This document shows positions 1 through 4,927 of a stretch of 5,109 nt of DNA, one piece after another (within the stretch, counting starts at the first letter, position 1; each line of letters starts with the position of its first letter). Both the position numbers and the translations under genes were made by a program. The notes below the pieces were generated by a model. The model was not told the origin of the DNA. It searched no databases and saw only the letters and a list, made by a program, of their open reading frames with translations. Source of the stretch: JAWLCA01 sp050485905 (GTDB taxonomy: Bacteria; Pseudomonadota; Alphaproteobacteria; Rhodobacterales; Rhodobacteraceae); contig JBJHCH010000172.1 of assembly GCA_050485905.1 (NCBI GenBank), positions 1 to 5,109 on the forward strand, written 5' to 3'.

Positions 1-62
1 ACCCAATTGGTTAGCGCCACCATTTGTACCGGGCGCCTGCATCAGCGCCACGAGGGGCCCCC

Positions 63-1025
63 ATGTCGAACAACACGCGCGGCGCGCTGCTGGCACTTCT
101 GGCCTTTGGCCTCTATGCCAGCCACGACGTCGTGGTGAAGGCACTGGGCGCGAGCTATTCGGCGTTTCAGATCGTGTTCTTCAGCGTGCTGATGGGCTTT
201 CCCTTCATCACCATGATGCTGATCACCGACCGGACCGAGGGCAACCTGCGCCCGCGCCACCCGTGGTGGACGGCCGCGCGCACCGCGGCAGCCGTGGTCA
301 CCGGCGTCTCGGCCTTCTACGCCTTCTCCACCCTGCCGCTGGCGCAGGTCTATGCGATCCTGTTCGCTGCGCCGCTGCTGATCACCGTTCTGGCGATCCC
401 GATGCTGGGAGAGGTGGTGCGCCTGCGCCGCGGCGCCGCCGTGGTGGTCGGGCTGATCGGCGTGCTGATCGTGCTACGCCCCGGTCAGGCGGATCTCGGC
501 CTCGGACACCTCGCGGCGCTGACGGCGGCGGTGGGCAGCGCGCTTTCCTCGATCATCGTCCGCAAGATCGGGGCCGAGGAGCGCAGCGTGGTGCTGATCC
601 TCTATCCTCTGCTGGCGAACTTCCTGATCATGGGGGCGATCCTGCCCTTCGTCTATGTGCCGATGCCGATGGCCCATTTCGCCGGATTCGCGCTGATCGC
701 GGTGCTGGCCTTCATGGCGATGCTGCTGACGATCTACGCCTATCGCCTGGCCGAGGCGGGGACCGTCGCGCCGATGCAGTATTCCCAGATCATCTGGGCC
801 GCGGGCTATGGTTACTTCTTTTTCGACGAGGCGCCGGACGGCTATACCGCGCTCGGCGCCGCGGTGATCATCGGGTCGGGCCTCTACATCCTGTTCCGTG
901 AGGGCCGCCTGCGCACGTCGGAACACCGCCCGGTGCTGCAGACCCAGGGCCGGCCCGAGACGGGCACCACAGCGCGCGTCAGCCTGGTGCAGCGGTTGAC
1001 CGGGGCGCGCGATCCTGCCGAATGA
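63..1025 (+). CDS. DMT family (EamA-type) ten-helix transporter
   Basis: This encodes a 320-residue inner-membrane protein of the drug/metabolite transporter superfamily, probably an exporter of a small metabolite. The substrate cannot be read from sequence. It shows the usual tandem pair of five-helix EamA repeats, roughly residues 7-140 and 149-278, with hydrophobic segments near 7-24, 35-54, 70-88, 92-112, 124-140, 149-166, 178-197, 206-228, 238-254 and 261-278. Family-typical pieces are the APLLITVLAIPMLGE stretch (103-117) at the end of helix 4 and the GLIGVLIVLRPG turn (130-141) closing the first repeat. The second repeat has the matching FDEAPDGYTALGAAVIIGSG region (254-273). A soluble tail of about 40 residues follows the last helix. 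I chose the ATG at 63 because GAGGGG at 52-57 lies 5 bp upstream. An in-frame TTG at 24 would add a non-hydrophobic leader with no ribosome site. The next gene downstream is tRNA-Pro, so it is probably its own unit. Confidence 0.9.
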   Translation: MSNNTRGALLALLAFGLYASHDVVVKALGASYSAFQIVFFSVLMGFPFITMMLITDRTEGNLRPRHPWWTAARTAAAVVTGVSAFYAFSTLPLAQVYAILFAAPLLITVLAIPMLGEVVRLRRGAAVVVGLIGVLIVLRPGQADLGLGHLAALTAAVGSALSSIIVRKIGAEERSVVLILYPLLANFLIMGAILPFVYVPMPMAHFAGFALIAVLAFMAMLLTIYAYRLAEAGTVAPMQYSQIIWAAGYGYFFFDEAPDGYTALGAAVIIGSGLYILFREGRLRTSEHRPVLQTQGRPETGTTARVSLVQRLTGARDPAE

Positions 1026-1028
1026 TGC

Positions 1029-1055
1029 TTGCAAATGGGACTGCGGTTCGCTAAC
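1029..1055 (+). promoter_or_regulatory. Possible promoter of tRNA-Pro
   Basis: TTGCAA at 1029-1034 resembles a sigma-70 -35 box. GCTAAC at 1050-1055, 15 bp further on, is a weak -10 box (3 of 6 consensus bases). A start about 7 bp after it would leave a leader of some 8 nt before the tRNA at 1070. The position is right for a short tRNA leader, but the -10 match and the short spacer are poor, so this is a tentative reading. Confidence 0.27.
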
Positions 1056-1069
1056 CCGCGCGCATCGGT

Positions 1070-1146
1070 CGGAGTGTAGCGCAGCCTGGTAGCGCACCTG
1101 CTTCGGGAGCAGGGGGTCGGAGGTTCGAATCCTCTCACTCCGACCA
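1070..1146 (+). tRNA. tRNA-Pro (anticodon CGG)
   Basis: A complete 77-nt cloverleaf reads proline codon CCG. The acceptor stem CGGAGTG (1070-1076) pairs with CACTCCG. The D arm has GCGC/GCGC around AGCCTGGTA. The anticodon stem CCTGC (1097-1101) and GCAGG (1109-1113) encloses the loop TTCGGGA, with CGG at 1104-1106. The T arm is GGAGG-TTCGAAT-CCTCT. The discriminator base is A and CCA is encoded in the DNA (1144-1146). The D arm and T arm are nearly identical to those of Escherichia coli tRNA-Pro(CGG). It lies alone between two transporter genes, all on the same strand. No clear U-rich terminator follows it. Its 3' end is not repeated elsewhere in the window, so there is no sign of an integrated element using it as attachment site. 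Confidence 0.98.
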
Positions 1147-1226
1147 GTTTCCCGCCACCCCGGCCCAAAGACCCCGCCCCCTTGCATCCGCCGACCCGCC
1201 CGATAAGACACCGGGGCGGAGGAAAC

Positions 1227-2405
1227 ATGCGGACAGGTCTGGCCTTTCTGGTGCTTGGCTATGTGCTGAGCCAGTTCTATCGCGCCTTTCTGGCGGTGCT
1301 GACCCCGGCGCTGGGCCAGGATCTGGGCGCGGGCGCCGACGATCTGGCACGCGCCTCGGGGCTGTGGTTCCTGGCCTTCGCGGCGATGCAGATCCCCGTG
1401 GGCTGGGCGCTCGATCGGCTGGGACCGCGGCGCACGGCGGCCTGGCTGCTGGGTCTTGGCGGCGGTGGCGGGGCGGCGGTATTCGCCGTGGCGCAAAGCC
1501 CGGCGGCCATCGACCTCGCCATGGTGCTGATCGGCATCGGCTGTTCGCCGGTGCTGATGGCGGCCTACTATATCTTTGCCCGCACCTTTTCGCCCGCCGT
1601 CTTCGGCACCCTTGCGGGCGCGACCATCGGCGTCGGCTCCTTCGGCAACCTCGCCAGCGCCCTGCCGCTCGCCTGGGCGGTCGAGGCCTTCGGCTGGCGC
1701 GAGACGCTGTGGGGCCTGTCGGCAGTGACCGTACTGTCGGCGCTGGCCGTGGGGCGCTTCGTGCAGGATCCGCCCCCCGTGATGCGCGACGATGGCGCCA
1801 AGGGTTCGCTTCTCGATCTGCTGCGGATGCCTGCGGTCTGGCTGCTGGTGCCGATCCTGCTGGTGAACTACGCCCCCGCCGCCGGGCTGCGCGGTCTCTG
1901 GATCGGGCCGTATTACGCCGAGATGTATGGCGCCACCGCCGCCGGCATCGGGCAGGTCACGCTGTTGATGGGTCTGGCGATGGTGGTGGGCAACTTCGCC
2001 TACGGCCCGCTGGACCGGCTGCTCGGCACGCGCAAATGGGTGGTGATGTTCGGCAATACCGCCGGGATGACCTGCCTGTTCGTCCTCTGGGCCTTTCCGG
2101 TGCCGGGCTACTGGACGGCGGCGCTGCTGTTCGCGGCCATCGGGCTGTTCGGCTCGTCCTTTCCGATGATCATGGCGCATGGGCGCAGCTTCTTCCCGCC
2201 GCATCTGATGGGCCGTGGCGTGGCGCTGCTGAACCTCTTTGGCATCGGCGGGGTGGGCCTGTTGCAACTGGCCAGCGGCCATGTCCATGCCGCCGCCACC
2301 CCGCCGCCCGTCACCGCGCCCTTTGCCGGGCTGTTCCTGTTTTTCGCCCTCGCCATGGCGGTGGGCCTGCTGGTCTATGCCTTCTCCGAGGATCGGACCG
2401 ACTGA
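1227..2405 (+). CDS. MFS transporter, twelve-helix
   Basis: This encodes a 392-residue inner-membrane permease of the major facilitator superfamily, a secondary transporter normally driven by proton exchange or symport. The substrate is not recognisable. The MFS motif A between helices 2 and 3 is clear at residues 58-69 (VGWALDRLGPRR). Its counterpart in the second half is at 257-270 (FAYGPLDRLLGTRK), which confirms the two six-helix bundles. A hydrophilic linker at about 178-200 (VQDPPPVMRDDGAKG) separates the halves. The first helix begins almost at the N-terminus (GLAFLVLGYVLSQFYRAF), and the length is normal for a compact MFS member. The ATG at 1227 was chosen because GGAGG at 1218-1222 sits 4 bp before it. 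An upstream in-frame TTG at 1182 would add a charged, proline-rich leader with no ribosome site. It starts 80 bp after tRNA-Pro and ends 75 bp before asd. Co-transcription with asd is possible but not shown. Confidence 0.93.
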   Translation: MRTGLAFLVLGYVLSQFYRAFLAVLTPALGQDLGAGADDLARASGLWFLAFAAMQIPVGWALDRLGPRRTAAWLLGLGGGGGAAVFAVAQSPAAIDLAMVLIGIGCSPVLMAAYYIFARTFSPAVFGTLAGATIGVGSFGNLASALPLAWAVEAFGWRETLWGLSAVTVLSALAVGRFVQDPPPVMRDDGAKGSLLDLLRMPAVWLLVPILLVNYAPAAGLRGLWIGPYYAEMYGATAAGIGQVTLLMGLAMVVGNFAYGPLDRLLGTRKWVVMFGNTAGMTCLFVLWAFPVPGYWTAALLFAAIGLFGSSFPMIMAHGRSFFPPHLMGRGVALLNLFGIGGVGLLQLASGHVHAAATPPPVTAPFAGLFLFFALAMAVGLLVYAFSEDRTD

Positions 2406-2480
2406 CCGCCCCTTTCGCCGCGCTGCGGAATCGTCTAAGGGACGCGGCCAAACCTTATACGGAAAAGGGAGCCATCAAGG

Positions 2481-3503
2481 ATGGGCTACAGGGTCGTCGT
2501 CGCCGGCGCCACGGGCAACGTGGGCCGCGAAATGCTCAATATCCTCGCTGAACGCGAGTTTCCGGTGGACGATATCGCCGTGCTGGCCAGCCGCCGCAGC
2601 CTGGGCACCGAGGTCAGCTTTGGCGACCGCACGCTGAAGTGTCAGGATATCGAGCAGTTCGACTTCACCGGCTGGGACATCGCGCTTTTCGCCATCGGGT
2701 CCGGCCCGACCAAGACCTACGCGCCCAAGGCCGCCAAGGCGGGCTGCGTGGTGATCGACAACTCCAGCCTCTACCGCTACGACCCCGATGTGCCGCTGGT
2801 GGTGCCGGAAGTGAACGCCGAGGCGGTCGAGGGCTATGCGAAGAAGAACATCATCGCCAACCCCAACTGCTCCACCGCGCAGATGGTCGTGGCGCTGAAG
2901 CCGTTGCACGACCGGGCGCGGATCAAGCGCGTCGTCGTCTCCACCTACCAGTCGGTGTCCGGCGCGGGCAAGGACGGGATGGACGAGCTGTGGGATCAGA
3001 CCAAGTCGATCTACAACCCCACCGATGACAAGCCGGCCAAGAAGTTCACCAAGCAGATCGCCTTCAACGTGATCCCGCACATCGACGTCTTCCTGGACGA
3101 CGGCTCGACCAAGGAAGAATGGAAGATGGTGGCCGAGACGAAGAAGATCCTGGATACTTCGGTGAAGGTCACCGCCACCTGCGTCCGCGTCCCGGTCTTC
3201 GTCGGCCATTCCGAGGCGATCAATATCGAGTTCGAGGAGTTCCTGGACGAGGATGAGGCCCGCGACATCCTGCGCGAGGCCCCCGGCATCATGGTGATCG
3301 ACAAGCGAGAGGACGGCGGCTACGTCACCCCCATCGAATGTGTGGGTGACTATGCGACCTTCATCAGCCGCATCCGGCAGGACAGCACCATCGAGAACGG
3401 GCTGAACCTGTGGTGCGTCTCCGACAACCTGCGCAAGGGCGCGGCCCTGAACGCGGTTCAGATCGCCGAGACGCTCGGAAACCGGTGTTTGAAGAAGGGG
3501 TGA
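2481..3503 (+). CDS. asd: Aspartate-semialdehyde dehydrogenase
   Basis: The 340-residue cytosolic enzyme reduces L-aspartyl-4-phosphate to L-aspartate 4-semialdehyde with NADPH. This is the second step of the aspartate pathway and the branch point to diaminopimelate/lysine, threonine, methionine and isoleucine. The N-terminal Rossmann fold opens with GATGNVG (9-15) for NADP. The catalytic cysteine is Cys130 in NPNCSTAQ. Gln157 (STYQSVSGAG), Arg236 (CVRVP) and the acid-base His243 (VGHSE) match the family's active-site residues, and EEWK at 212-215 fits the phosphate/substrate-binding region. The C-terminal NADP-side helix (NLRKGAALNAVQIAE, 316-330) is intact, and the length is normal. The ATG at 2481 has AAGGGAG at 2465-2471, 9 bp upstream. 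A weak -10-like TATACG (2456-2461) precedes it without a good -35, so it may have its own promoter or be read through from the MFS gene. Two strong hairpins begin 5 bp after the stop. Confidence 0.98.
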   Translation: MGYRVVVAGATGNVGREMLNILAEREFPVDDIAVLASRRSLGTEVSFGDRTLKCQDIEQFDFTGWDIALFAIGSGPTKTYAPKAAKAGCVVIDNSSLYRYDPDVPLVVPEVNAEAVEGYAKKNIIANPNCSTAQMVVALKPLHDRARIKRVVVSTYQSVSGAGKDGMDELWDQTKSIYNPTDDKPAKKFTKQIAFNVIPHIDVFLDDGSTKEEWKMVAETKKILDTSVKVTATCVRVPVFVGHSEAINIEFEEFLDEDEARDILREAPGIMVIDKREDGGYVTPIECVGDYATFISRIRQDSTIENGLNLWCVSDNLRKGAALNAVQIAETLGNRCLKKG

Positions 3504-4192
3504 GGCGCGGTCGGGCCACAGGCCCGATCGGTCGCTCCAGTGGAGCGACCGAAGCGCCGAACGCCCGGAGCGCAAGCGAGGGCCGGGAGAGCGCGGCCCG
3601 CCTGGCTCTGACGCGCCATCTGCCCCCGGCGGCGACCCTTGCGGCTGCCCTGTCGCTGGCCGCCGCGGCCGAGGCCGAACGCCCCTCGGTCGTCCTTTTC
3701 GGCGGCATCCTGACCGACAATGTCTGGGAAGAGGTCGTGCTGACCCCCTGGCGCATCGCGCCGGAACGCCCGGGCCTTGCCGGGCTTGGGATGACCCTGC
3801 CGCTGGGCCGGCCCGTGGACACGATTGCGGGCGAGGTCCGGTTCGAGGTGGAGCCGCAGATCGTCCGCCATTTCGGCCTGCAGCGGCATTGGGAATTCAA
3901 CCTGCCCGTCACCGCCCGCCTGCGCCCCGAAACCCCGGTGCTGGGCGTGATCGACGCCGTCGCCTTCGGCATCGGCCCGTCTTACGCGACCCGGCCGCCG
4001 GGGCTGGAGGAACGCCGCGGCGACGGCGACGTGTCGCAGACCCTGATCTACTGGCATCTGGAACTTGAACGCGGCCTCAGCGCCGACAGCAGCCTGTTCC
4101 TGCGCCTGCACCACCGCTCCGACGGCTTCGGCACCATCGGGCCGGGCGGGTCGTCGAACGGACTCGTCATCGGCCTGCGCCGGGGGTTTTAG
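3500..4192 (+). CDS. PagL-like (acyloxyacyl hydrolase-like) exported outer-membrane protein; start uncertain
   Basis: This encodes an exported protein with features of the PagL / lipid A 3-O-deacylase-like beta-barrel family, probably in the outer membrane. In 230-residue numbering a signal peptide hydrophobic core (AATLAAALSLAAAA) ends near AEA at 57-59. The mature part alternates amphipathic strands and ends in phenylalanine, as outer-membrane barrels do. Near the C-terminus HHRSDGFG gives His205 and Ser207 in the H-x-S arrangement of PagL, followed by a GGSSNGLVIGLRRGF end. The PagL catalytic glutamate is not evident at its expected place, so enzyme activity is doubtful. The start is unresolved. 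GTG at 3500 overlaps the asd TGA (GTGA), which suggests coupling, but it gives a 40-residue leader translated through the twin hairpins. CTG at 3608 would give a classical signal peptide beginning MTRHLPP. CTG at 3602 is 10 bp after GGGAGAG (3585-3591). No ATG, GTG or TTG lies between 3503 and the signal peptide. The stop is TAG at 4190. Confidence 0.72.
   Translation: MRRGRATGPIGRSSGATEAPNARSASEGRESAARLALTRHLPPAATLAAALSLAAAAEAERPSVVLFGGILTDNVWEEVVLTPWRIAPERPGLAGLGMTLPLGRPVDTIAGEVRFEVEPQIVRHFGLQRHWEFNLPVTARLRPETPVLGVIDAVAFGIGPSYATRPPGLEERRGDGDVSQTLIYWHLELERGLSADSSLFLRLHHRSDGFGTIGPGGSSNGLVIGLRRGF
3508..3550 (+). terminator. Twin hairpins just after asd, terminator or REP-like
   Basis: Two perfect inverted repeats lie back to back. 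The first is TCGGGCC-ACA-GGCCCGA (3511-3527), extendable outward by a G-U and two more pairs to 3508-3530. The second has arms GGTCGCTCC (3530-3538) and GGAGCGACC (3542-3550) around AGT. They start 5 bp after the asd stop and would form very stable RNA hairpins. There is no U-tract after them, so they are not textbook intrinsic terminators. Transcript-end stabilisation, Rho-assisted termination or a dispersed palindromic repeat are all possible. They also lie inside the open frame of the next gene. Confidence 0.5.
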
Positions 4193-4253
4193 GGCGGGCG
4201 CCCGTTCGTGCAGGCAGTATTCTCGGGGTTCGAGGGCTTTGCCCGGCTGATCG

Positions 4254-4277
4254 GCGCGGTGTGACGCTCCACCGCGC
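4254..4277. terminator. Hairpin in convergent gap, possible terminator
   Basis: GCGCGGTG (4254-4261) and CACCGCGC (4270-4277) are perfect inverted repeats around an 8-nt loop, about 60 bp after the PagL-like stop codon. The position suits a transcription end for that gene, but no T-run follows on either strand. Its right arm touches the first base pairs of the downstream direct repeat. Confidence 0.4.
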
Positions 4278-4378
4278 GCAACGTATGCACGTTGTATGCA
4301 CGCCGGATGCACGTGAAACATACGTGGATGCACACACCCCCGAAACGCCCGCCGTTGCGCGGTTTGGCGGGGGTGCGG
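4276..4378. repeat. Direct repeat unit A: 11-bp ATGCAC iteron array plus hairpin
   Basis: This is the first copy of a 103-bp unit. Its opening 60 bp (4276-4335) align without gaps to 4379-4438 with 6 mismatches (90% identity). ATGCAC occurs at 4285, 4296, 4307 and 4328. A degenerate element (ACATAC) sits at 4318, giving successive steps of 11, 11, 11 and 10 bp. The rest of the unit carries the inverted repeat CCCGCC (4348-4353) / GGCGGG (4366-4371). An alternative pairing is CGTTGCGC (4353-4360) with GCGCAACG (4379-4386), the start of unit B. Eleven bp is not a multiple of three, so the periodicity is not a protein repeat. One turn of DNA is about 10.5 bp, so the elements lie on roughly the same helix face. 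Confidence 0.85.
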
Positions 4379-4481
4379 GCGCAACGTATGCACGTGATAT
4401 GCACGGCAGATGCACGTGAATCATATGTGGATGCACACGCGGATGCGGCCCCCACGTCCGCCGTCTGCGCAAGGCGGAAAG
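4379..4481. repeat. Direct repeat unit B: 11-bp ATGCAC iteron array plus hairpin
   Basis: This is the second copy, offset by exactly 103 bp from unit A. ATGCAC occurs at 4388, 4399, 4410 and 4431, with a further ATGCGG at 4443. The degenerate fourth element here reads TCATAT. After the conserved block the sequence diverges but keeps a hairpin of the same kind as in unit A: TCCGCC (4457-4462) pairs with GGCGGA (4473-4478) around a loop that again contains TGCGC. The end of the unit is set by the 103-bp offset and is not sharp. The block lies about 75 bp beyond the 3' end of tRNA-His. Confidence 0.82.
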
Positions 4482-4513
4482 GCGTTAGGTTCTATATATT
4501 TCAAGAGCTTGGA

Positions 4514-4590
4514 TGGTACCGCCTGCCCGGCTCGAACGGGCGACCCCCAGATCCACAATCTGGTGCTCTAACCAACTGAGCTAAGGCGGC
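4514..4590 (-). tRNA. tRNA-His (anticodon GTG)
   Basis: A complete 77-nt cloverleaf lies on the minus strand. The acceptor 5' strand GCCGCCT (4590-4584) pairs with AGGCGGT. The D arm is GCTC-AGTTGGTTA-GAGC, and the anticodon stem CCAGA/TCTGG encloses TTGTGGA. The anticodon GTG corresponds to plus-strand CAC at 4554-4556. The T arm is GCCCG-TTCGAGC-CGGGC, and CCA is encoded (plus-strand TGG at 4514-4516). The first acceptor pair is a G1-U72 wobble, the discriminator is A73, and the base before G1 is T, so no G-1 is encoded. Most bacterial tRNA-His have G-1 opposite C73. The form here is that described for an alphaproteobacterial clade with a divergent histidyl-tRNA synthetase. Confidence 0.97.
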
Positions 4591-4601
4591 ACACCGCGCC
4601 A

Positions 4602-4628
4602 TTTATCCGCCAACACCACCCTTGGCAA
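4602..4628 (-). promoter_or_regulatory. Likely promoter of tRNA-His
   Basis: Read on the minus strand, TTGCCA (4628-4623) matches 5 of 6 bases of a sigma-70 -35 box. GATAAA (4607-4602) matches 4 of 6 bases of a -10 box, 15 bp downstream. The -10 ends 11 bp before the tRNA, giving a leader of a few nucleotides. The spacer is shorter than the ideal 17 bp. Confidence 0.38.
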
Positions 4629-4649
4629 GTCCTCGCCCCCGTGTTTGAT
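4622..4649 (+). promoter_or_regulatory. Likely promoter of the small-protein / UxaA-family unit
   Basis: TTGGCA (4622-4627, 5 of 6 to TTGACA) and TTTGAT (4644-4649, 4 of 6 to TATAAT) are separated by 16 bp. They would start transcription near 4656, about 22 bp before the ATG at 4678. The -35 overlaps the tRNA-His -35 on the other strand, because CTTGGCAAG is nearly symmetrical. This is consensus matching by eye only. Confidence 0.35.
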
Positions 4650-4677
4650 AGGGCGGAACGCCAGTCAGGACACGATC

Positions 4678-4905
4678 ATGGGAATCGACAAGCAAAGCGA
4701 CATTGCCGCCAATCTTCAGATCGGCCCGACGACCCTGGGAATGGTGCGGATCTACGTCGAGGCAGACGGAGTCGACCTTCCTCTGGATTTCTCACCCGAG
4801 GAAGCCGAGGAGATCGCCGAGGAACTGACCGCCGCTGCAACACGCGCGCGCGGCATGGCGGGAGGCAGCGGCACGCCGGGCAAGAAGAAGCCCAAGGGTC
4901 GGTAA
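4678..4905 (+). CDS. Conserved small protein, possibly DUF6324 family
   Basis: This 75-residue soluble protein has no known function. The N-terminal half (IAANLQIGPTTLGMVRIYVE, 9-28, then GVDLPLDF, 31-38) looks like a small beta-rich core. It is followed by a strongly acidic helix (SPEEAEEIAEELTAAATRAR, 39-58) and a flexible Gly-rich, basic tail ending KKKPKGR (69-75). The overall look resembles the small DUF6324 proteins I associate with Rhodobacteraceae, but that is recall and was not searched. There is no signal peptide or membrane segment. ATG at 4678 has AGGA at 4667-4670, 7 bp upstream. A TTG at 4645 in frame would put the start inside the probable -10 box. The stop is 22 bp before the next gene on the same strand, so the two probably share a transcript. 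It is divergent from tRNA-His. Confidence 0.78.
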   Translation: MGIDKQSDIAANLQIGPTTLGMVRIYVEADGVDLPLDFSPEEAEEIAEELTAAATRARGMAGGSGTPGKKKPKGR

Positions 4906-4927
4906 TCGCACAGCGAGGGAGCAAGGG

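Larger units (their letters stand above)
4193..4513. other. Convergent intergenic region, no gene seen
   Basis: This 320-bp gap lies between the 3' end of the PagL-like gene and the 3' end of tRNA-His on the other strand. I see no credible gene: open frames here are built from the ATGCAC repeats and run on through the tRNA in antisense. Contents in order are a short GGGC/GCCC palindrome (4192-4203), a small GGGC-TTT-GCCC hairpin (4234-4244), an 8-bp-stem hairpin (4254-4277), the two-copy 103-bp repeat (4276-about 4481) and a 15-bp A+T-rich island around TCTATATATTTCAAG (4491-4505). That island stands out in a G+C-rich background but has no convincing -35 partner on either strand. Confidence 0.7.

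Noticed and set aside
1..35. ATTGGTTAGCGCC resembling a tRNA D arm at the window edge
   Set aside because: No anticodon arm, T arm or acceptor stem follows. The DMT gene's leader starts immediately.
884..1228. Minus-strand open frame with a VRGFEPPTPCSRS peptide
   Set aside because: It is the antisense reading of tRNA-Pro, a classic false protein pattern, and it overlaps two well-supported genes on the other strand.
474..2288. A 604-residue minus-strand open frame
   Set aside because: It runs antisense through the DMT gene, tRNA-Pro and the MFS gene. Its composition is low-complexity (His, Gln, Arg, Gly), typical of a G+C-rich shadow frame.
2475..3575. A 366-residue minus-strand open frame covering all of asd
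   Set aside because: It is a codon-bias shadow of asd, with no ribosome site and no recognisable family.
4225..4250. GGGGTTCGAG followed by GCCCGGCT, resembling a tRNA T arm or attachment-site remnant
   Set aside because: Only about eight bases match pieces of tRNA-His, in the wrong order, with no acceptor stem and no integrase gene nearby.
3364..4393. Two minus-strand open frames (3364-3972 and 3458-4393) antisense to the PagL-like gene
   Set aside because: Both have Arg/Ala/Pro/Gln-rich composition, and the longer starts inside the ATGCAC repeats. The plus frame has a signal peptide, barrel-like strands and a terminal Phe, which the minus frames lack.
4276..4438. CRISPR array
   Set aside because: There are only two long copies. 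The internal elements are 11 bp apart with no spacer-sized unique segments, and no cas gene is visible.
4167..4579. Small open frames with repeated Met-His-Val / Cys-Ile-Arg peptides on both strands
   Set aside because: They are translations of the 11-bp repeat. 11 bp is not a multiple of three, so the peptide repetition between blocks is out of phase. The plus-strand frame also runs antisense through tRNA-His.
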